Of a stretch of 64,000 nt of DNA, positions 27,235-36,732 are shown one piece after another (positions within the stretch are counted from its first letter, which is position 1; each line of letters opens with the position of its first letter). The DNA is from Halogranum amylolyticum (lineage in GTDB: Archaea > Halobacteriota > Halobacteria > Halobacteriales > Haloferacaceae). Location of the stretch: assembly GCF_900110465.1 (NCBI RefSeq), contig NZ_FODV01000005.1, positions 186,001-250,000 of the forward strand, read 5' to 3'. The notes under the pieces are model-generated. The model ran no database searches. It saw nothing but the letters and a program-made list of their open reading frames with translations, and was not told the origin of the DNA. The position numbers and the translations under genes were made by a program.

Positions 27235-27627
27235 ATGGAGAACCAGTTGCTTCCCGAGAAGGCCAAAGATCGTCTCACGCGAACCTGCCGGACCGCCGTC
27301 GGCGACAGTCTGCGGTCGCTTACCTACATCAACCGCTTCGACTACGAACAGGTGTATCTCCGCGGCGACCTCGAACGCGACGCCGACCTCAACTCCTTCA
27401 TCGGCAACGAGTGGCACGACTTCAAGATGACACAGGACGCCTACCGTGGATCCGAACTCGGGGACTACCGCTACACGATCCGCGTCTTCGAGAACGGCTA
27501 TCTCGTCCGCATCACCATCGAGGACTCGGGCGTGTTCATCACGACCGACGGGATCACGATGCAGGACTTCGAGGCGCTGTCGAAGGCAGTCGAGGAAGTG
27601 CTCGACGAGTGGGCGGTCGCCGAGTAA
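27235..27627 (+). CDS. Conserved haloarchaeal protein (DUF7522-like)
   Basis: A 130-residue protein starting MENQLLPEKAKDRLTRTCR, with the well-conserved middle LTYINRFDYEQVYLRGDLE and C-terminal beta-rich GYLVRITIEDSGVFITTDG. I recognise it as a conserved haloarchaeal family of unknown function. GGATATATGA at 27201-27210 is a clear TATA box 27 nt before ATG 27235. Confidence 0.75.
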   Translation: MENQLLPEKAKDRLTRTCRTAVGDSLRSLTYINRFDYEQVYLRGDLERDADLNSFIGNEWHDFKMTQDAYRGSELGDYRYTIRVFENGYLVRITIEDSGVFITTDGITMQDFEALSKAVEEVLDEWAVAE

Positions 27628-27687
27628 CGGAGACAGTCCGTCACGAGAGACGTCTTTTCCAAGTAGTTTGCGCGCCTAGAGAATGGT

Positions 27688-28698
27688 ATGAGCACGAGAG
27701 AGCCGGGCGACGAATGTCGGCTCGCCGCGGCCGCGCTACAGCGGTTCCCCGCCGAGGTCGCGATCCTCGACGTCGACGGCGAGATCGTCTCGACGAACCT
27801 GGCGTGGCGAGCGTTCGCAGAGGCGAACGGCTACCGCGGCGACGTCGAGATGGTCGGCGTGAACTATCTCGACGTCTGTGACGCCGCTGCCGCTGCAGAC
27901 GGCGACGCGGCGGTGGCAGCGACGGGACTTCGTGCGGTGTTCGCCGGGAGACGCGACGGGTTCGACTTCGAGTATCCCTGTCACAGCCCCGACGAGCGAC
28001 GCTGGTTTCTCATGCGGGCGGTCCCGTTCACCGTCGACGGCGGACGCTACGTCCTCGTCTCCCATCTGAACGTCACGGAACGGAAACTCGCCGAACTGGA
28101 CGTCAGAGAGCGGACGACACAGTTGGAGGGCATCGCGACGCTCCTCTCGGAGGACGTCCAGCGGGAGCTGTCGACGGCGCTGGGGCGGGCGGTGCTGCTC
28201 AACCGCGAACTCGGCACTGCACGGAGTATCGACCTCGAAGGCTCGTTACACCGCGTGAACGCGCTACTCACCGACGCGCTCGCCCTGCTCACGGGTGAAG
28301 ACGTCGACCTCGTCTCGGTCGACCTCGAAGCCAGCGCGAAGGCCGCCTGGCGCAAGGTCGACACGCTCGATGCGACGCTCACCGTCGACGCCACCGGGGT
28401 CCTCGCCGCCGACGTCGGGTTGCTCGGCCGCCTGTTCCAACATCTGTTCGAGTGCGCGCTCGTCCTCGGCGGGACCGACGTCCACGTCTCTGTCGGCACG
28501 AACGGCGACGGGCTCCACGTCGAGTTCGATCGCGAGCAGGCGGTGTCGACCACGGTCGACGGCCGCTCGACCGCCGACTGCGTCGAGTCGAACGTCGCGG
28601 TCGCCTCGCGGATCGCCGAGGTCCACGGCTGGACCCTCACCACCGACGCCGACGGGACGGTACGGTACGAGGTGTCGGGCGTCGAGTGGCGGACCTGA
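27688..28698 (+). CDS. PAS protein with degraded histidine-kinase core
   Basis: A 336-residue cytoplasmic protein. Residues 15-135 form a PAS domain (AILDVDGEIVSTNLAWRAF, YVLVSHLNVTERKLAE). Residues 140-330 have the length and helical pattern of a DHp-HATPase_c unit, but the H-box region (LSEDVQRELSTALGRAVLL) has no phospho-acceptor His. The N-box reads LGRLFQHLFECALVLGG instead of ENLxxNAxxH, and the G boxes are absent. It is therefore unlikely to bind ATP or autophosphorylate, and may work as a PAS sensor or a partner of an active kinase. AAGTAGTTTG (27661-27670) is at -27 of ATG 27688. Confidence 0.75.
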   Translation: MSTREPGDECRLAAAALQRFPAEVAILDVDGEIVSTNLAWRAFAEANGYRGDVEMVGVNYLDVCDAAAAADGDAAVAATGLRAVFAGRRDGFDFEYPCHSPDERRWFLMRAVPFTVDGGRYVLVSHLNVTERKLAELDVRERTTQLEGIATLLSEDVQRELSTALGRAVLLNRELGTARSIDLEGSLHRVNALLTDALALLTGEDVDLVSVDLEASAKAAWRKVDTLDATLTVDATGVLAADVGLLGRLFQHLFECALVLGGTDVHVSVGTNGDGLHVEFDREQAVSTTVDGRSTADCVESNVAVASRIAEVHGWTLTTDADGTVRYEVSGVEWRT

Positions 28699-28710
28699 GA
28701 GTCGCCGATT

Positions 28711-29247
28711 TCAGTACTGGACGACCGCGTTGACGATGCCCGCGGTCTGACCGACGCCGACGAGCGCGAGCGCGAGGAGCGTCGGGTCCGTGCCGGCGAG
28801 GAGCGCCGAGACCGGTCCGGCGAGTGTCGCGTCCAGAAACACCACTGCACCGAGCGCCGAGAGCACGCCGCCGCCGGTGTAGACGCCCGGCGACTCGTCG
28901 GGCGGGAGCAGCCGGCCGGTGTAGACGAGCGCGACGGCAGGGACGAGCATCCATCCGAACACCGTCGCCCGCAACAGTGTCTCGCTGCCGTTCGTGACGA
29001 GGGCGTACGTCCCGACGAGCGTGATGCCCAGCCCGGCCACGATGACGGCTAGCCACGCCCGCAAGACGGGATGTTCGCGCATATCTCCCCACGAGAGCGC
29101 GGCGAAGGCGAAGAGGAGGACGTCCATCACGAGATGTGCGACGAGCACCGTGCGCGGTTCGAGCAGTCGGAGGTGGGCCGCGGTCGCGAACGTCCACGCC
29201 AGTGGAACGAGCACGACCGGCCCGGTCTCTCGGAGCCGTCTGAGCAT
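28711..29247 (-). CDS. Six-helix membrane protein, unknown function
   Basis: A 178-residue hydrophobic protein with six predicted helices (VVLVPLAWTFATAAHLRLL near the start, AWLAVIVAGLGITLVGTYAL, VLSALGAVVFLDATLAG, and others). No family recognised. ATG 29247 lies 52 nt downstream of the lhr stop on the same strand, so it may be read from the lhr transcript. Confidence 0.7.
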   Translation of the reverse strand: MLRRLRETGPVVLVPLAWTFATAAHLRLLEPRTVLVAHLVMDVLLFAFAALSWGDMREHPVLRAWLAVIVAGLGITLVGTYALVTNGSETLLRATVFGWMLVPAVALVYTGRLLPPDESPGVYTGGGVLSALGAVVFLDATLAGPVSALLAGTDPTLLALALVGVGQTAGIVNAVVQY

Positions 29248-29299
29248 CGGCGGCTGTTCGGGCGGGGTGCAAAAGAGTGTGCGTGTCGAGACGGGCGAG

Positions 29300-32140
29300 T
29301 CAGTCCCAGAACGACTTGGTCCGCGCGAACTGCCGCTCCTGTGCGAGGATGTCCCGGTAGAAGTCGTCCTCGTCCTCCCGTAGCTTCGCGATGATGCGTG
29401 CGGCGTTGTGCGGGCCGACACCGCGAGCGGCCAGCGCGACGACCGCCTGTTTGCCGTGGCTCTGGACGAGGTTCGCCGACCGCGAGGCTCGCTGGACGAG
29501 TTCCGCCTGTTCCTCGTCGCGGGCCTGCGACTGCACCGCCTGGACGGTGTCGTCGTCCCACGGGTTCAGCGCCGCGATACGCGTCGACTCGCACTCGGGA
29601 CATCTCGGCTGGTCGGGGACGCGCCGCACCTTCGTCTTCCGCGACCACTCCCCACAGTGCAGACAGACCAGGATGACGCGGTCGTTCCGGATACGCTCGC
29701 GAACCGTCTCGATGACGCTCGCGTCGGCGTTCTCGGGGACGAGGAAGTCCCGTCCGCTGGAGGAGCCGGCGGTGCCGACGGGCGTGCGCTCGCGGGCGAC
29801 GACGAGGTCGATCTCGCCCGACCGCATCGCTTCGAGCACCTCGACGGTCTCCGCGACCGCGAGGTCGGTGTGAAACACCTCTCTGACCGCTTCGTCGTAG
29901 ACGGGCGTGTCCTGCAGCGCCGCGAGCAGTCGGTCGCCGCCGAACCGTTTCCGCCCCTGATACCGCTTCAGCGACCCGAACTTCGCGGCGATCTGCGCGA
30001 GGGTGAACTTCAGCGAGTCGGCGTTCTTCAGGGCGAGTTCGAGCAGCCCCTCGACGTGTGCGGGGTCGGTCGTCTCGAGCACCTCGACGAACGTGTTGGG
30101 CCCGACTTTGGGCGGCACCTCGAACTCGATTCGGTAGGGGTCGGTCTCCATCCCGACCGACGACCCGGTGCGCTGGGCGACGAGCGCCGAGAGCAGTCGT
30201 CCGAGCGTCTCGTTGACTTTGTGACCGAAACAGGCGTTGACGACGACGGTCCGACCCTGCCCCTCGATCACGACGCGGTCGTGTGTCGGCATCGGCGTCC
30301 CCGTCTCCGCCTGGCGTTCGAGCAGTTCCAGTGCCTCGCTGGCGGTGTACTCGTCGGTCGGATAGCGCCGGACGAACTCGCGGGCGACCGACTGCCGCGG
30401 CGCGCCGCGGTCGAACTGCGGCCCCGCGACGGCCCGCATCTCGCCGACCTCCTGAGCGACCGCTTTCGGGACGGGTATCTCCGACCCGACCCACGAGGGG
30501 ACCTCGCCCGCGGGGTCCTCGATGGGTGCGACGTTCACCTGCCCCTCCTCCTCGTCGATGTCGTTGATGCGCCACATCTCGCCACGTTGAATGAACACCT
30601 CGCCTGGTTCCGCGAAGTTGACGACGAACTTCTCGTCGAGCGTGCCGATCTGCTGGCGTGAGGAGATGTCGTAGACCTCGTAGGTCTCCTCGTCGGGGAT
30701 CATCGAGAGGTTGGCGTAGAAGTACTGCCACGTGCCGCCGGACTTCTCCAGCAGGTCTTTCTCCTCGTCGAGCCACAGGAGACGATTGCCGTGGAGTTCA
30801 CGGACGACCTCACGGAACTGTTCCTCCGAGAGGTCGCGGAACGGGTAGGCGTCGGTGAGCAGGTCGTACGTCTCGCGGGCGCTCACTTCGCCGTGGTCCA
30901 TCACGCAGCCGACGATCTGGTTGGCGACGACGTCGAGACTGCCGTGGTGGATGTGCGCCGGTTCGACCTCGCCGGCCTCGGCGCGGCGGGCGATGGCCAG
31001 CGCCTCGAACGTGTCGTCGGCGTCGCTGGTGACGACCGTCCCCTCGCTGACGACGCCCATCCGGTGACCTGCACGGCCGACGCGCTGGAGCAGGCGGGCG
31101 ACCTCCCGCGGGCTGCCGTACTGGACGACGTGGTCGACCCGCCCCACGTCGATGCCGAGCTCCATCGACGACGTACAGACGAGTCCGTCGAGCGCGCCCG
31201 ACTTGAACGCGTCTTCGACCTCGATGCGGGCCTCCTTCGACAGCGACCCGTGGTGGACGCCGACGGGCGTGTCGAGCTTCTTGAACCGCGACCCCAGCGC
31301 CTCGGCGGTCTGGCGGGTGTTGACGAAGACGAGCGTCGAGGTGTGTTCCTCGACGACGTCGCGGATGGTCCGGACGTGGCTGGCTATCTCGGCGTCGGTC
31401 GCCAACTTCCCGGCGAGTCGTTCGTCCTCGTCGGTGATCTCGGGGTGCGTGACGGTGAAGTCGACGCGGTTGTCGACGTCGACCTCGACGACGTCGAACG
31501 GGCGGCCGCCGGTGAGAAATCTCCCGACCTCCTCGGGGGCTCCGACGGTCGCCGAGAGGCCGACGCGCTGGTAGTCGCCCGCGAGTTGGCCGAGTCGTTC
31601 GAAGGCGACGGTCAACTGTGCGCCGCGCTTCGAGGAGGCGAGTTCGTGGACCTCGTCGACGACGACGTGGTGGACGTCCGACAGCGCCCGTCGCAACTTC
31701 TTGCCCGTCAGCATCGCCTGCAGCGTCTCGGGGGTCGTGACGAGGACGTCCGGCGGGTCGTCCGCCTGTTTCCCGCGCTGGTACTGCGTGGTGTCGCCGT
31801 GGCGGACGTCGACGTCGAGATCGAGGTAGTCGCCCCACCAGTCGAGGCGTTCGCGCATGTCGCGGTTGAGCGCCCGCAGCGGCGTGATGTAGAGCGCGGA
31901 GATGCCGAAGCGGTCGTCGGCCTCCGCTATCGAGTCGAACACCGGCAACATCGCGGTCTCCGTCTTCCCCGTCCCGGTGGGGGCGATGACGAGCGCGTCG
32001 GTCCCGGCGGCGAGCGGCGGGATCGCCCGGCGCTGTGGCTCGGTCGGTGTAGAGAACCCCCGTTCGGAGAGCGCCGACCGGACGGACGGACCGAGATGCG
32101 TGAACGCGTCGGCGTCGTCGCCGACCTGCGAGTCCGACAT
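29300..32140 (-). CDS. lhr: Lhr-type DNA/RNA helicase
   Basis: A 946-residue superfamily 2 helicase. Motifs: Q-type TPTEPQRRAIPP, Walker A APTGTGKTETAM, DEVHELASSKRGAQL (Walker B), SATVGAPEEV, SSMELGIDVGRVD and QRVGRAGHRMG. The Lhr-specific winged-helix and beta-barrel core follows, then a C-terminal zinc ribbon (CLHCGEW and CPECEST) and an HhH-like RGVGPHNAARIIAKLRE. Lhr helicases act in DNA repair and replication restart. ATG 32140 is the start just before the QVGDDADAF N-terminus; the frame extends 36 codons further upstream without support. Confidence 0.9.
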   Translation of the reverse strand: MSDSQVGDDADAFTHLGPSVRSALSERGFSTPTEPQRRAIPPLAAGTDALVIAPTGTGKTETAMLPVFDSIAEADDRFGISALYITPLRALNRDMRERLDWWGDYLDLDVDVRHGDTTQYQRGKQADDPPDVLVTTPETLQAMLTGKKLRRALSDVHHVVVDEVHELASSKRGAQLTVAFERLGQLAGDYQRVGLSATVGAPEEVGRFLTGGRPFDVVEVDVDNRVDFTVTHPEITDEDERLAGKLATDAEIASHVRTIRDVVEEHTSTLVFVNTRQTAEALGSRFKKLDTPVGVHHGSLSKEARIEVEDAFKSGALDGLVCTSSMELGIDVGRVDHVVQYGSPREVARLLQRVGRAGHRMGVVSEGTVVTSDADDTFEALAIARRAEAGEVEPAHIHHGSLDVVANQIVGCVMDHGEVSARETYDLLTDAYPFRDLSEEQFREVVRELHGNRLLWLDEEKDLLEKSGGTWQYFYANLSMIPDEETYEVYDISSRQQIGTLDEKFVVNFAEPGEVFIQRGEMWRINDIDEEEGQVNVAPIEDPAGEVPSWVGSEIPVPKAVAQEVGEMRAVAGPQFDRGAPRQSVAREFVRRYPTDEYTASEALELLERQAETGTPMPTHDRVVIEGQGRTVVVNACFGHKVNETLGRLLSALVAQRTGSSVGMETDPYRIEFEVPPKVGPNTFVEVLETTDPAHVEGLLELALKNADSLKFTLAQIAAKFGSLKRYQGRKRFGGDRLLAALQDTPVYDEAVREVFHTDLAVAETVEVLEAMRSGEIDLVVARERTPVGTAGSSSGRDFLVPENADASVIETVRERIRNDRVILVCLHCGEWSRKTKVRRVPDQPRCPECESTRIAALNPWDDDTVQAVQSQARDEEQAELVQRASRSANLVQSHGKQAVVALAARGVGPHNAARIIAKLREDEDDFYRDILAQERQFARTKSFWD

Positions 32141-32219
32141 TGGTCTGGTTAGTGGGCGGGCGCGATTAAGCGCACCGTTCGCGGTCGGTGTGGCCGTCGT
32201 CGCCGACCGGGAACGACGT

Positions 32220-32351
32220 TCAGAAGTCGAGGAACCGCGCCACCGCACCGAGGATGAAGATGATGAGACCGAGCACCGACAGTCCGGGGATCGGGAGTCC
32301 GAAGACGGTGAGCGCGGCGCCGATCAACATGACGATGGTAGATGCTTTCAT
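32220..32351 (-). CDS. Small two-helix membrane protein (43 aa)
   Basis: ATG 32351 opens 43 residues: MKASTIVMLIGAALTVFGLP, a short turn (IPGLS) and VLGLIIFILGAVARFLDF. It matches the many haloarchaeal micro-proteins made of one hairpin of two helices. No function known. It lies just upstream of lhr on the same strand. Confidence 0.6.
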   Translation of the reverse strand: MKASTIVMLIGAALTVFGLPIPGLSVLGLIIFILGAVARFLDF

Positions 32352-32490
32352 CACCCGCCGATTCGCCGCCACGACAGGAATGGGTTGTGGCCGCCTGAGG
32401 GATAGTGCCGACGCGCCCACGGTTAGCCGAGACAGACCACCCGGTCGGACAGAACACGGGTTGATACTCGTCGCGGACCATGCTCTACGT

Positions 32491-32796
32491 ATGAGTAAAG
32501 TCACCACACTCGGCGAACTGGACGTCTTCGACCACGTCCGGGTTCTGCTCACCGACGACACCGAGATCGAGGGCCGAGCGACCGCGATCGACTACGTCCC
32601 GGACGAGCGCCTCCGACTCGAACTCCGGCCGCGACACTCCGGGGTCCGCTACGAACTCTCGGCCGAACACGGTGGGTCGCGCTGGAGTCCGGTTCGGGTC
32701 CGACGGTGCGACACCGAGGCCGACGCCGTCGAGTGGGAGAGCCTCGGGAACGTGGGTGGCGTCTCGGTGCGACCGGACACGTCGGCGTCCGTGTGA
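32491..32796 (+). CDS. Unknown small protein, Sm-like beta pattern (101 aa)
   Basis: ATG 32491 starts a 101-residue acidic protein. FDHVRVLLTDDTEIEGRAT and RLRLELRPRHSGVRYELS alternate like a small beta barrel, loosely recalling Sm-type folds, but I do not recognise the family. TTGATACTC at 32461-32469 is near -27. Confidence 0.55.
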   Translation: MSKVTTLGELDVFDHVRVLLTDDTEIEGRATAIDYVPDERLRLELRPRHSGVRYELSAEHGGSRWSPVRVRRCDTEADAVEWESLGNVGGVSVRPDTSASV

Positions 32797-32830
32797 GACC
32801 GCGGTCGTCCCGTCCCGAACTGTCGACCGA

Positions 32831-33595
32831 CTACACCCGTCGGTAGTCGCCGAGTCGCGTCCCGTCGAGGAGATACGCCTCGCCGTCGACGAGCGCTTCG
32901 GGCAGGAACGGCGCGAGGAACCCCTGCCCCTCGACGTTCACCCACGTCCCGCCCGAGCGGTCGTTGAACGCCGGGAAGACGACGAGCTCCGGGTCGTTCC
33001 ACTCGAGCTCCGAGACGTCGACGCCGAGCCCCTCGGCGAACGCCGCGCTGTCGAGCGACCCGCGGAGCCACGCCTGTTCGACGCGGCTACCACCGACCGA
33101 GTCGGTGAGTTTCACTGCCGGATGCTCGTGGCCGACGCAGACCGTCTCGGCCGACAGCACGGCCTCGCTCGGCCACGTGTGACCGTGGAGGACGCCGACG
33201 TCGCCGAAGCGTGCGCCGTCGCCGGGAGTCACCTCGACGCGGTCGCCGAACGCCGCGGCGACGCCGCCGTCGTGGTTCCCCTTCGCGAGCGTCAACGGGA
33301 CGCGGGCGGTGACCGCATCGACGAGCGTCTCCAACTCCTCGCGTTCGTCGCCGCGCGGGTCGCCGATGCGGTGGCCCAGGTCGCCGAGGACGACGAGGCG
33401 GTCCGCGCGACTGCGGTCGAGGAGCGACAGCAGGCGCTCGCGGCGGCTGTCGGCGTTGCTCGCGAGTTCGACGCCGCGCTCGTAGCGCAGCGCCGTCTCG
33501 ATGCCGCAGTGGACGTCGGCGACGACGAGCGCACGCTCGCCGCCGAAGTCGGCGACTGCGGCGGGTTCGCCGGGAAGCGGTTCGACCGCGGTCAT
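32831..33595 (-). CDS. rpe: RPA-associated metallophosphoesterase
   Basis: A 254-residue calcineurin-like phosphoesterase. LVVADVHCG, VVLGDLGHRIGD, KGNHDGG and VLHGHTWP plus VCVGHEHP are the five metal-binding blocks. In Haloferax volcanii the rpa1 operon is known to contain rpa1, rpap1 and rpe in this order, and the same order is present here: this ATG lies 12 nt after the rpap1 stop. The substrate is unknown; a role beside single-stranded-DNA binding is inferred from the operon. Confidence 0.88.
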   Translation of the reverse strand: MTAVEPLPGEPAAVADFGGERALVVADVHCGIETALRYERGVELASNADSRRERLLSLLDRSRADRLVVLGDLGHRIGDPRGDEREELETLVDAVTARVPLTLAKGNHDGGVAAAFGDRVEVTPGDGARFGDVGVLHGHTWPSEAVLSAETVCVGHEHPAVKLTDSVGGSRVEQAWLRGSLDSAAFAEGLGVDVSELEWNDPELVVFPAFNDRSGGTWVNVEGQGFLAPFLPEALVDGEAYLLDGTRLGDYRRV

Positions 33596-33607
33596 CGGGT
33601 CATCGAC

Positions 33608-35386
33608 TCAGATTGCCTTCAGCTGCCCCTCGTCGGGTTCGTAACACTGCCCGCCCATCAGCGCGTCTTGGATAGCGTTCTCGACGTCGCCGGGGTCGGC
33701 ACCGTACTGCTCGACGACCGCCGCGACGACGGCGTCGTGGTCCGCCCCGTCGCCGTCGTCGAGTTCGTCCATCGCCTCGACGGCGGCGGCTTCGAGGTCG
33801 ACGTCCGCGGCGGACGCGTCGGTCTCCGACTCCGTTGCGTCGGTCTCCTCGCTCACGCTGCCGTCCGTCGAGTCGGAGACGTCTTCGACGTCCGCCTCGG
33901 GAGCGTTCGCCGAGTCGTTGGCTGCCTCCTCGTCGATCTCCGCCTGCAGGTCGTCGGCGTCCGGGACGTCGATGTCGGCCTCGCCGGGGTCGTTAACCTC
34001 GCTTCCGGTGGAGAACTCGGTGCCGAACTCCGCTTCGACCTCCTGTCGCTCCTCTTCGGGGAGCTCGTACATCCCGTCCGAGGACTCCTCGTCGGCCGTC
34101 GCGGGGTCGTCGCCATCGGTGGCGTCGTCGCCGTCGGTGGCGTCGAAGTCGCCGAGACCGCTGTCCGCCGTCTCTTCGACTCCGTCGTCGAAGTCGCCGA
34201 GTCCGGTGTCGTCGGCTGAATCGACGCTCTCGGTCGTCTCGACGCTCTCTTCGCTCACGGCGTCGTCCGTCGTGTCTCCGACGTCGTCGGTCGGGGCGGC
34301 GGCCTCTGCCGGTTCCGCGGCGCCGCTCGTCTCGTCGACGACGCTGTCGGTCGAGGCGGTCGCGTCGCTCGGTTCGGCGACGGCCTCCGTCGGGTCCGTC
34401 GCGTCCTCGGTTCCGGTCGCGGCGTCGTCTGCGGCCTCGCCGTCGACGGTCTCCGTCCCGGCGTCGCCGACCTCGACCGCCTCGGCCGGTTCCGCGGCGA
34501 CGTCGGACTCCGCCTCGGCGGCGTCGTCGACGAGCGTCTCCGTCGACGCCGTCGAGTCGCTCGTCGCGGCGACCGGTGACTCCTCGGCGTTGGCGTCGGC
34601 GTCGACGTCGATCTCTGGGGGTGTCTCCCGCTCGGGTGCGTCCGCGAGATCGACGGCCGGCAGCGGGCCGAGCGTCGCGTCGCCGCCCTCGCCGGGCGCG
34701 ACGTCGAGCGAACGGACCTCGTCGCGGTCGCCCGCGACGACCTCCAGCGCGTCGACGGCAAGTCGCCGAACGGCTTCGAGGTAGGCGCGCGTGGTGCCGT
34801 AGTGGTCGATCGCCAGCGGGATGCCCGACGCCAGCGACGGGGCGACGCCGCGGGCTTCGAGTTCGGCCGCGAGCGCGTCGCCGCGGGCGTCGGAGTCGAG
34901 CGCCTCGGCGAAGACGGCGACGCGTTCGAGCGTCGCCTCCGCCGTCGTGACGACCCAGCGGTCGCGGGTGTCGGCGTCGACGTCGTTGAGGCTCTCCGGG
35001 CGGACGGAGGTGTACACGCGGTTCGAGTCCTCCGGTTCGAACGTCCGGGCCTTCCCCGTCAGCGCGAGGAACGCCGGCGGCGTCGTCCGGTCGAGATACG
35101 CCATCTCGTCCGGTTGGTACTGGCCGGCGTAGGTGACGAACGCGCCCGTCGGGTCGGCGATACGACCTCTGAGAACGTCCTCGTTGACGTCCTCCTTCTC
35201 GGTGAGCACGCCCACCGCGAACAGGCGGTTGACGCGCGCGCCGGTCGGCGTGACGACGTAGTTCGGGGCGCGTTCCTCGTCGCTCTCGGAGTACGACAGC
35301 GAGGCGTCGTCGAACTCCGCGGCGAACAGGCGGTGGGCGACCTCGCGTCGGCCCGGACCGTTGTCGTTGGAATCTGTCGAACTCAT
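33608..35386 (-). CDS. rpap1: RPA-associated protein Rpap1
   Basis: A 592-residue protein. Residues 1-225 form the OB-fold domain (RREVAHRLFAAEFDDASLSY, NRLFAVGVLTEKEDV, VTYAGQYQPDEMAYLD). Residues about 230-520 are an extremely acidic low-complexity linker of Asp, Glu, Ala, Ser and Thr. Residues 530-592 form a small helical domain ending CYEPDEGQLKAI, likely winged-helix. Rpap1 binds Rpa1 and is needed for its function in Haloferax. ATG 35386 overlaps the rpa1 stop as ATGA. The linker is coded by near-repetitive GC-rich DNA, a place where assembly length errors are possible. Confidence 0.88.
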   Translation of the reverse strand: MSSTDSNDNGPGRREVAHRLFAAEFDDASLSYSESDEERAPNYVVTPTGARVNRLFAVGVLTEKEDVNEDVLRGRIADPTGAFVTYAGQYQPDEMAYLDRTTPPAFLALTGKARTFEPEDSNRVYTSVRPESLNDVDADTRDRWVVTTAEATLERVAVFAEALDSDARGDALAAELEARGVAPSLASGIPLAIDHYGTTRAYLEAVRRLAVDALEVVAGDRDEVRSLDVAPGEGGDATLGPLPAVDLADAPERETPPEIDVDADANAEESPVAATSDSTASTETLVDDAAEAESDVAAEPAEAVEVGDAGTETVDGEAADDAATGTEDATDPTEAVAEPSDATASTDSVVDETSGAAEPAEAAAPTDDVGDTTDDAVSEESVETTESVDSADDTGLGDFDDGVEETADSGLGDFDATDGDDATDGDDPATADEESSDGMYELPEEERQEVEAEFGTEFSTGSEVNDPGEADIDVPDADDLQAEIDEEAANDSANAPEADVEDVSDSTDGSVSEETDATESETDASAADVDLEAAAVEAMDELDDGDGADHDAVVAAVVEQYGADPGDVENAIQDALMGGQCYEPDEGQLKAI

Positions 35387-36669
35387 GCGCCCACCTCCTC
35401 TGTCGAGACGACCGCAAGCAGTTCGCGGGCGCGCTCTGCGGGGTCGTCGTCGGACTCGACGAACTCGTCGGCGTCGAGGTTTGCGCCGTACTCGTCGACC
35501 GAGAGGTTGCCGCGGACGCGGAACTCGCGGCCGACGATCTCTTCGCGGATGTCGTCGGCGACGACCTCCTTGTCCATCGCCTCGCGTGCGGCCTCCTTCG
35601 CGTCGGCGACGTCGCCGCCGTAGATCTCCTCGGTGAGCTCGGCGTCGAGGACGACCGTGACGGTGTCGCTGCCGTCGTCGAGAATCCCTTTCACGCGCAG
35701 GTCGTCTTCGCCCTCGACCGCGCCGTGGCTCCGACACTGACCGTTCTGGATGACGCGCGCACACTCCGGACAGCGTTCGATGAGCCCGGAGCCGTCGCGG
35801 ACGGCGATCAGGTTGCCGACGACTTCCACGTCGAACATCCCGCCGGTGTCGACGGCCTCGCGGATGTCGAGTCGCGGTGCGGACTCCTTGACTTCGACCG
35901 GCGTCGGAAGTTCGGTGACCGTCGTGAACTCCGAGAGGTTGATCGAGGGGACGCCGCGGAACTCGCGGATGTAGACGTCCTCGATCCGGAGGCTCGCACC
36001 CTCCGAGAGCTCCTCGTGTGGGTTCCAGTCGGTGAAGGGGAGTCGTGCGCTCTCGTCGCTGAGGACGCCCGAGAGGATCTCCGTCTCCCCGTCGCGGCCG
36101 TCGATGGTCCGCTCTTCGACCTCCAGCACCTGCACCTCGACGTTGCGGCCGCGGTCGCCGGGTTCGAGGTCGATGAGGTCGGCGTCGCCGCCGACGGGGT
36201 AGTCGACCGCGACAGACTCGTCGGCCATCGCGACGGTCGTGCTGTCGTTGAGGTTCAGTTCGGGGTTGCCGTCCCACTCGCGGACGTTGGCGTTGCCGAC
36301 GGTGACGGAGTCGCCGGCCTCGAAGCCGAAGTCCTGCCACGAGGTGTACGAGAGCTTCCCCGTCTCGTCGGCGAGTTCGCCCTCGCGGATGGTGATGTCG
36401 TCGCCCTGATACCTGATCGTGCGGGTGCCGACGGTGAGCACCGTCGCCGTCACGTTGACGCTGCCGTCCTCGGGCGTCACGTCGGCGACGTCCTTCGTCG
36501 ACGGGGAGGACCCGCCGCCGCTGCCACCACCGTGTTTTCGTCGGATACTCTGCTTGGCCTCGTCCAGCGGGACGCTGTACTGTACGAGGTTCTCCAGATC
36601 GCTCTTGACCTCCTCTTTGTCAACGCCGAGAGCGGAGGCGAGCTCCTCGGCATGGTCGTCTAACTGCAT
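35383..36669 (-). CDS. rpa1: Replication protein A, Rpa1
   Basis: A 428-residue single-stranded-DNA-binding protein. After a helical N-terminus (MQLDDHAEELASALGVDKEE) come three OB folds at about residues 70-150, 170-265 and 280-400; the third contains a zinc finger ERCPECARVIQNGQCRSHG. It protects and organises ssDNA in replication and repair. First gene of the rpa1-rpap1-rpe operon. ATG 36669 is the family start. Confidence 0.92.
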   Translation of the reverse strand: MQLDDHAEELASALGVDKEEVKSDLENLVQYSVPLDEAKQSIRRKHGGGSGGGSSPSTKDVADVTPEDGSVNVTATVLTVGTRTIRYQGDDITIREGELADETGKLSYTSWQDFGFEAGDSVTVGNANVREWDGNPELNLNDSTTVAMADESVAVDYPVGGDADLIDLEPGDRGRNVEVQVLEVEERTIDGRDGETEILSGVLSDESARLPFTDWNPHEELSEGASLRIEDVYIREFRGVPSINLSEFTTVTELPTPVEVKESAPRLDIREAVDTGGMFDVEVVGNLIAVRDGSGLIERCPECARVIQNGQCRSHGAVEGEDDLRVKGILDDGSDTVTVVLDAELTEEIYGGDVADAKEAAREAMDKEVVADDIREEIVGREFRVRGNLSVDEYGANLDADEFVESDDDPAERARELLAVVSTEEVGA

Positions 36670-36732
36670 CGGAAACGGCTTCGGCCTCGTGGGATAAAAA
36701 GTATCGCTCACAGCAGGCGGTACGACGCGCGG

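Noticed and set aside
30791-32152. A 453-residue plus-strand open frame opposite lhr
   Set aside because: It mirrors the helicase codons, lacks domains and has the composition of a shadow frame.
35387-36340. In-frame upstream extension of rpap1 through rpa1
   Set aside because: The extension is Arg-rich noise in the wrong frame of rpa1; the ATG at 35386 with ATGA overlap is the real start.
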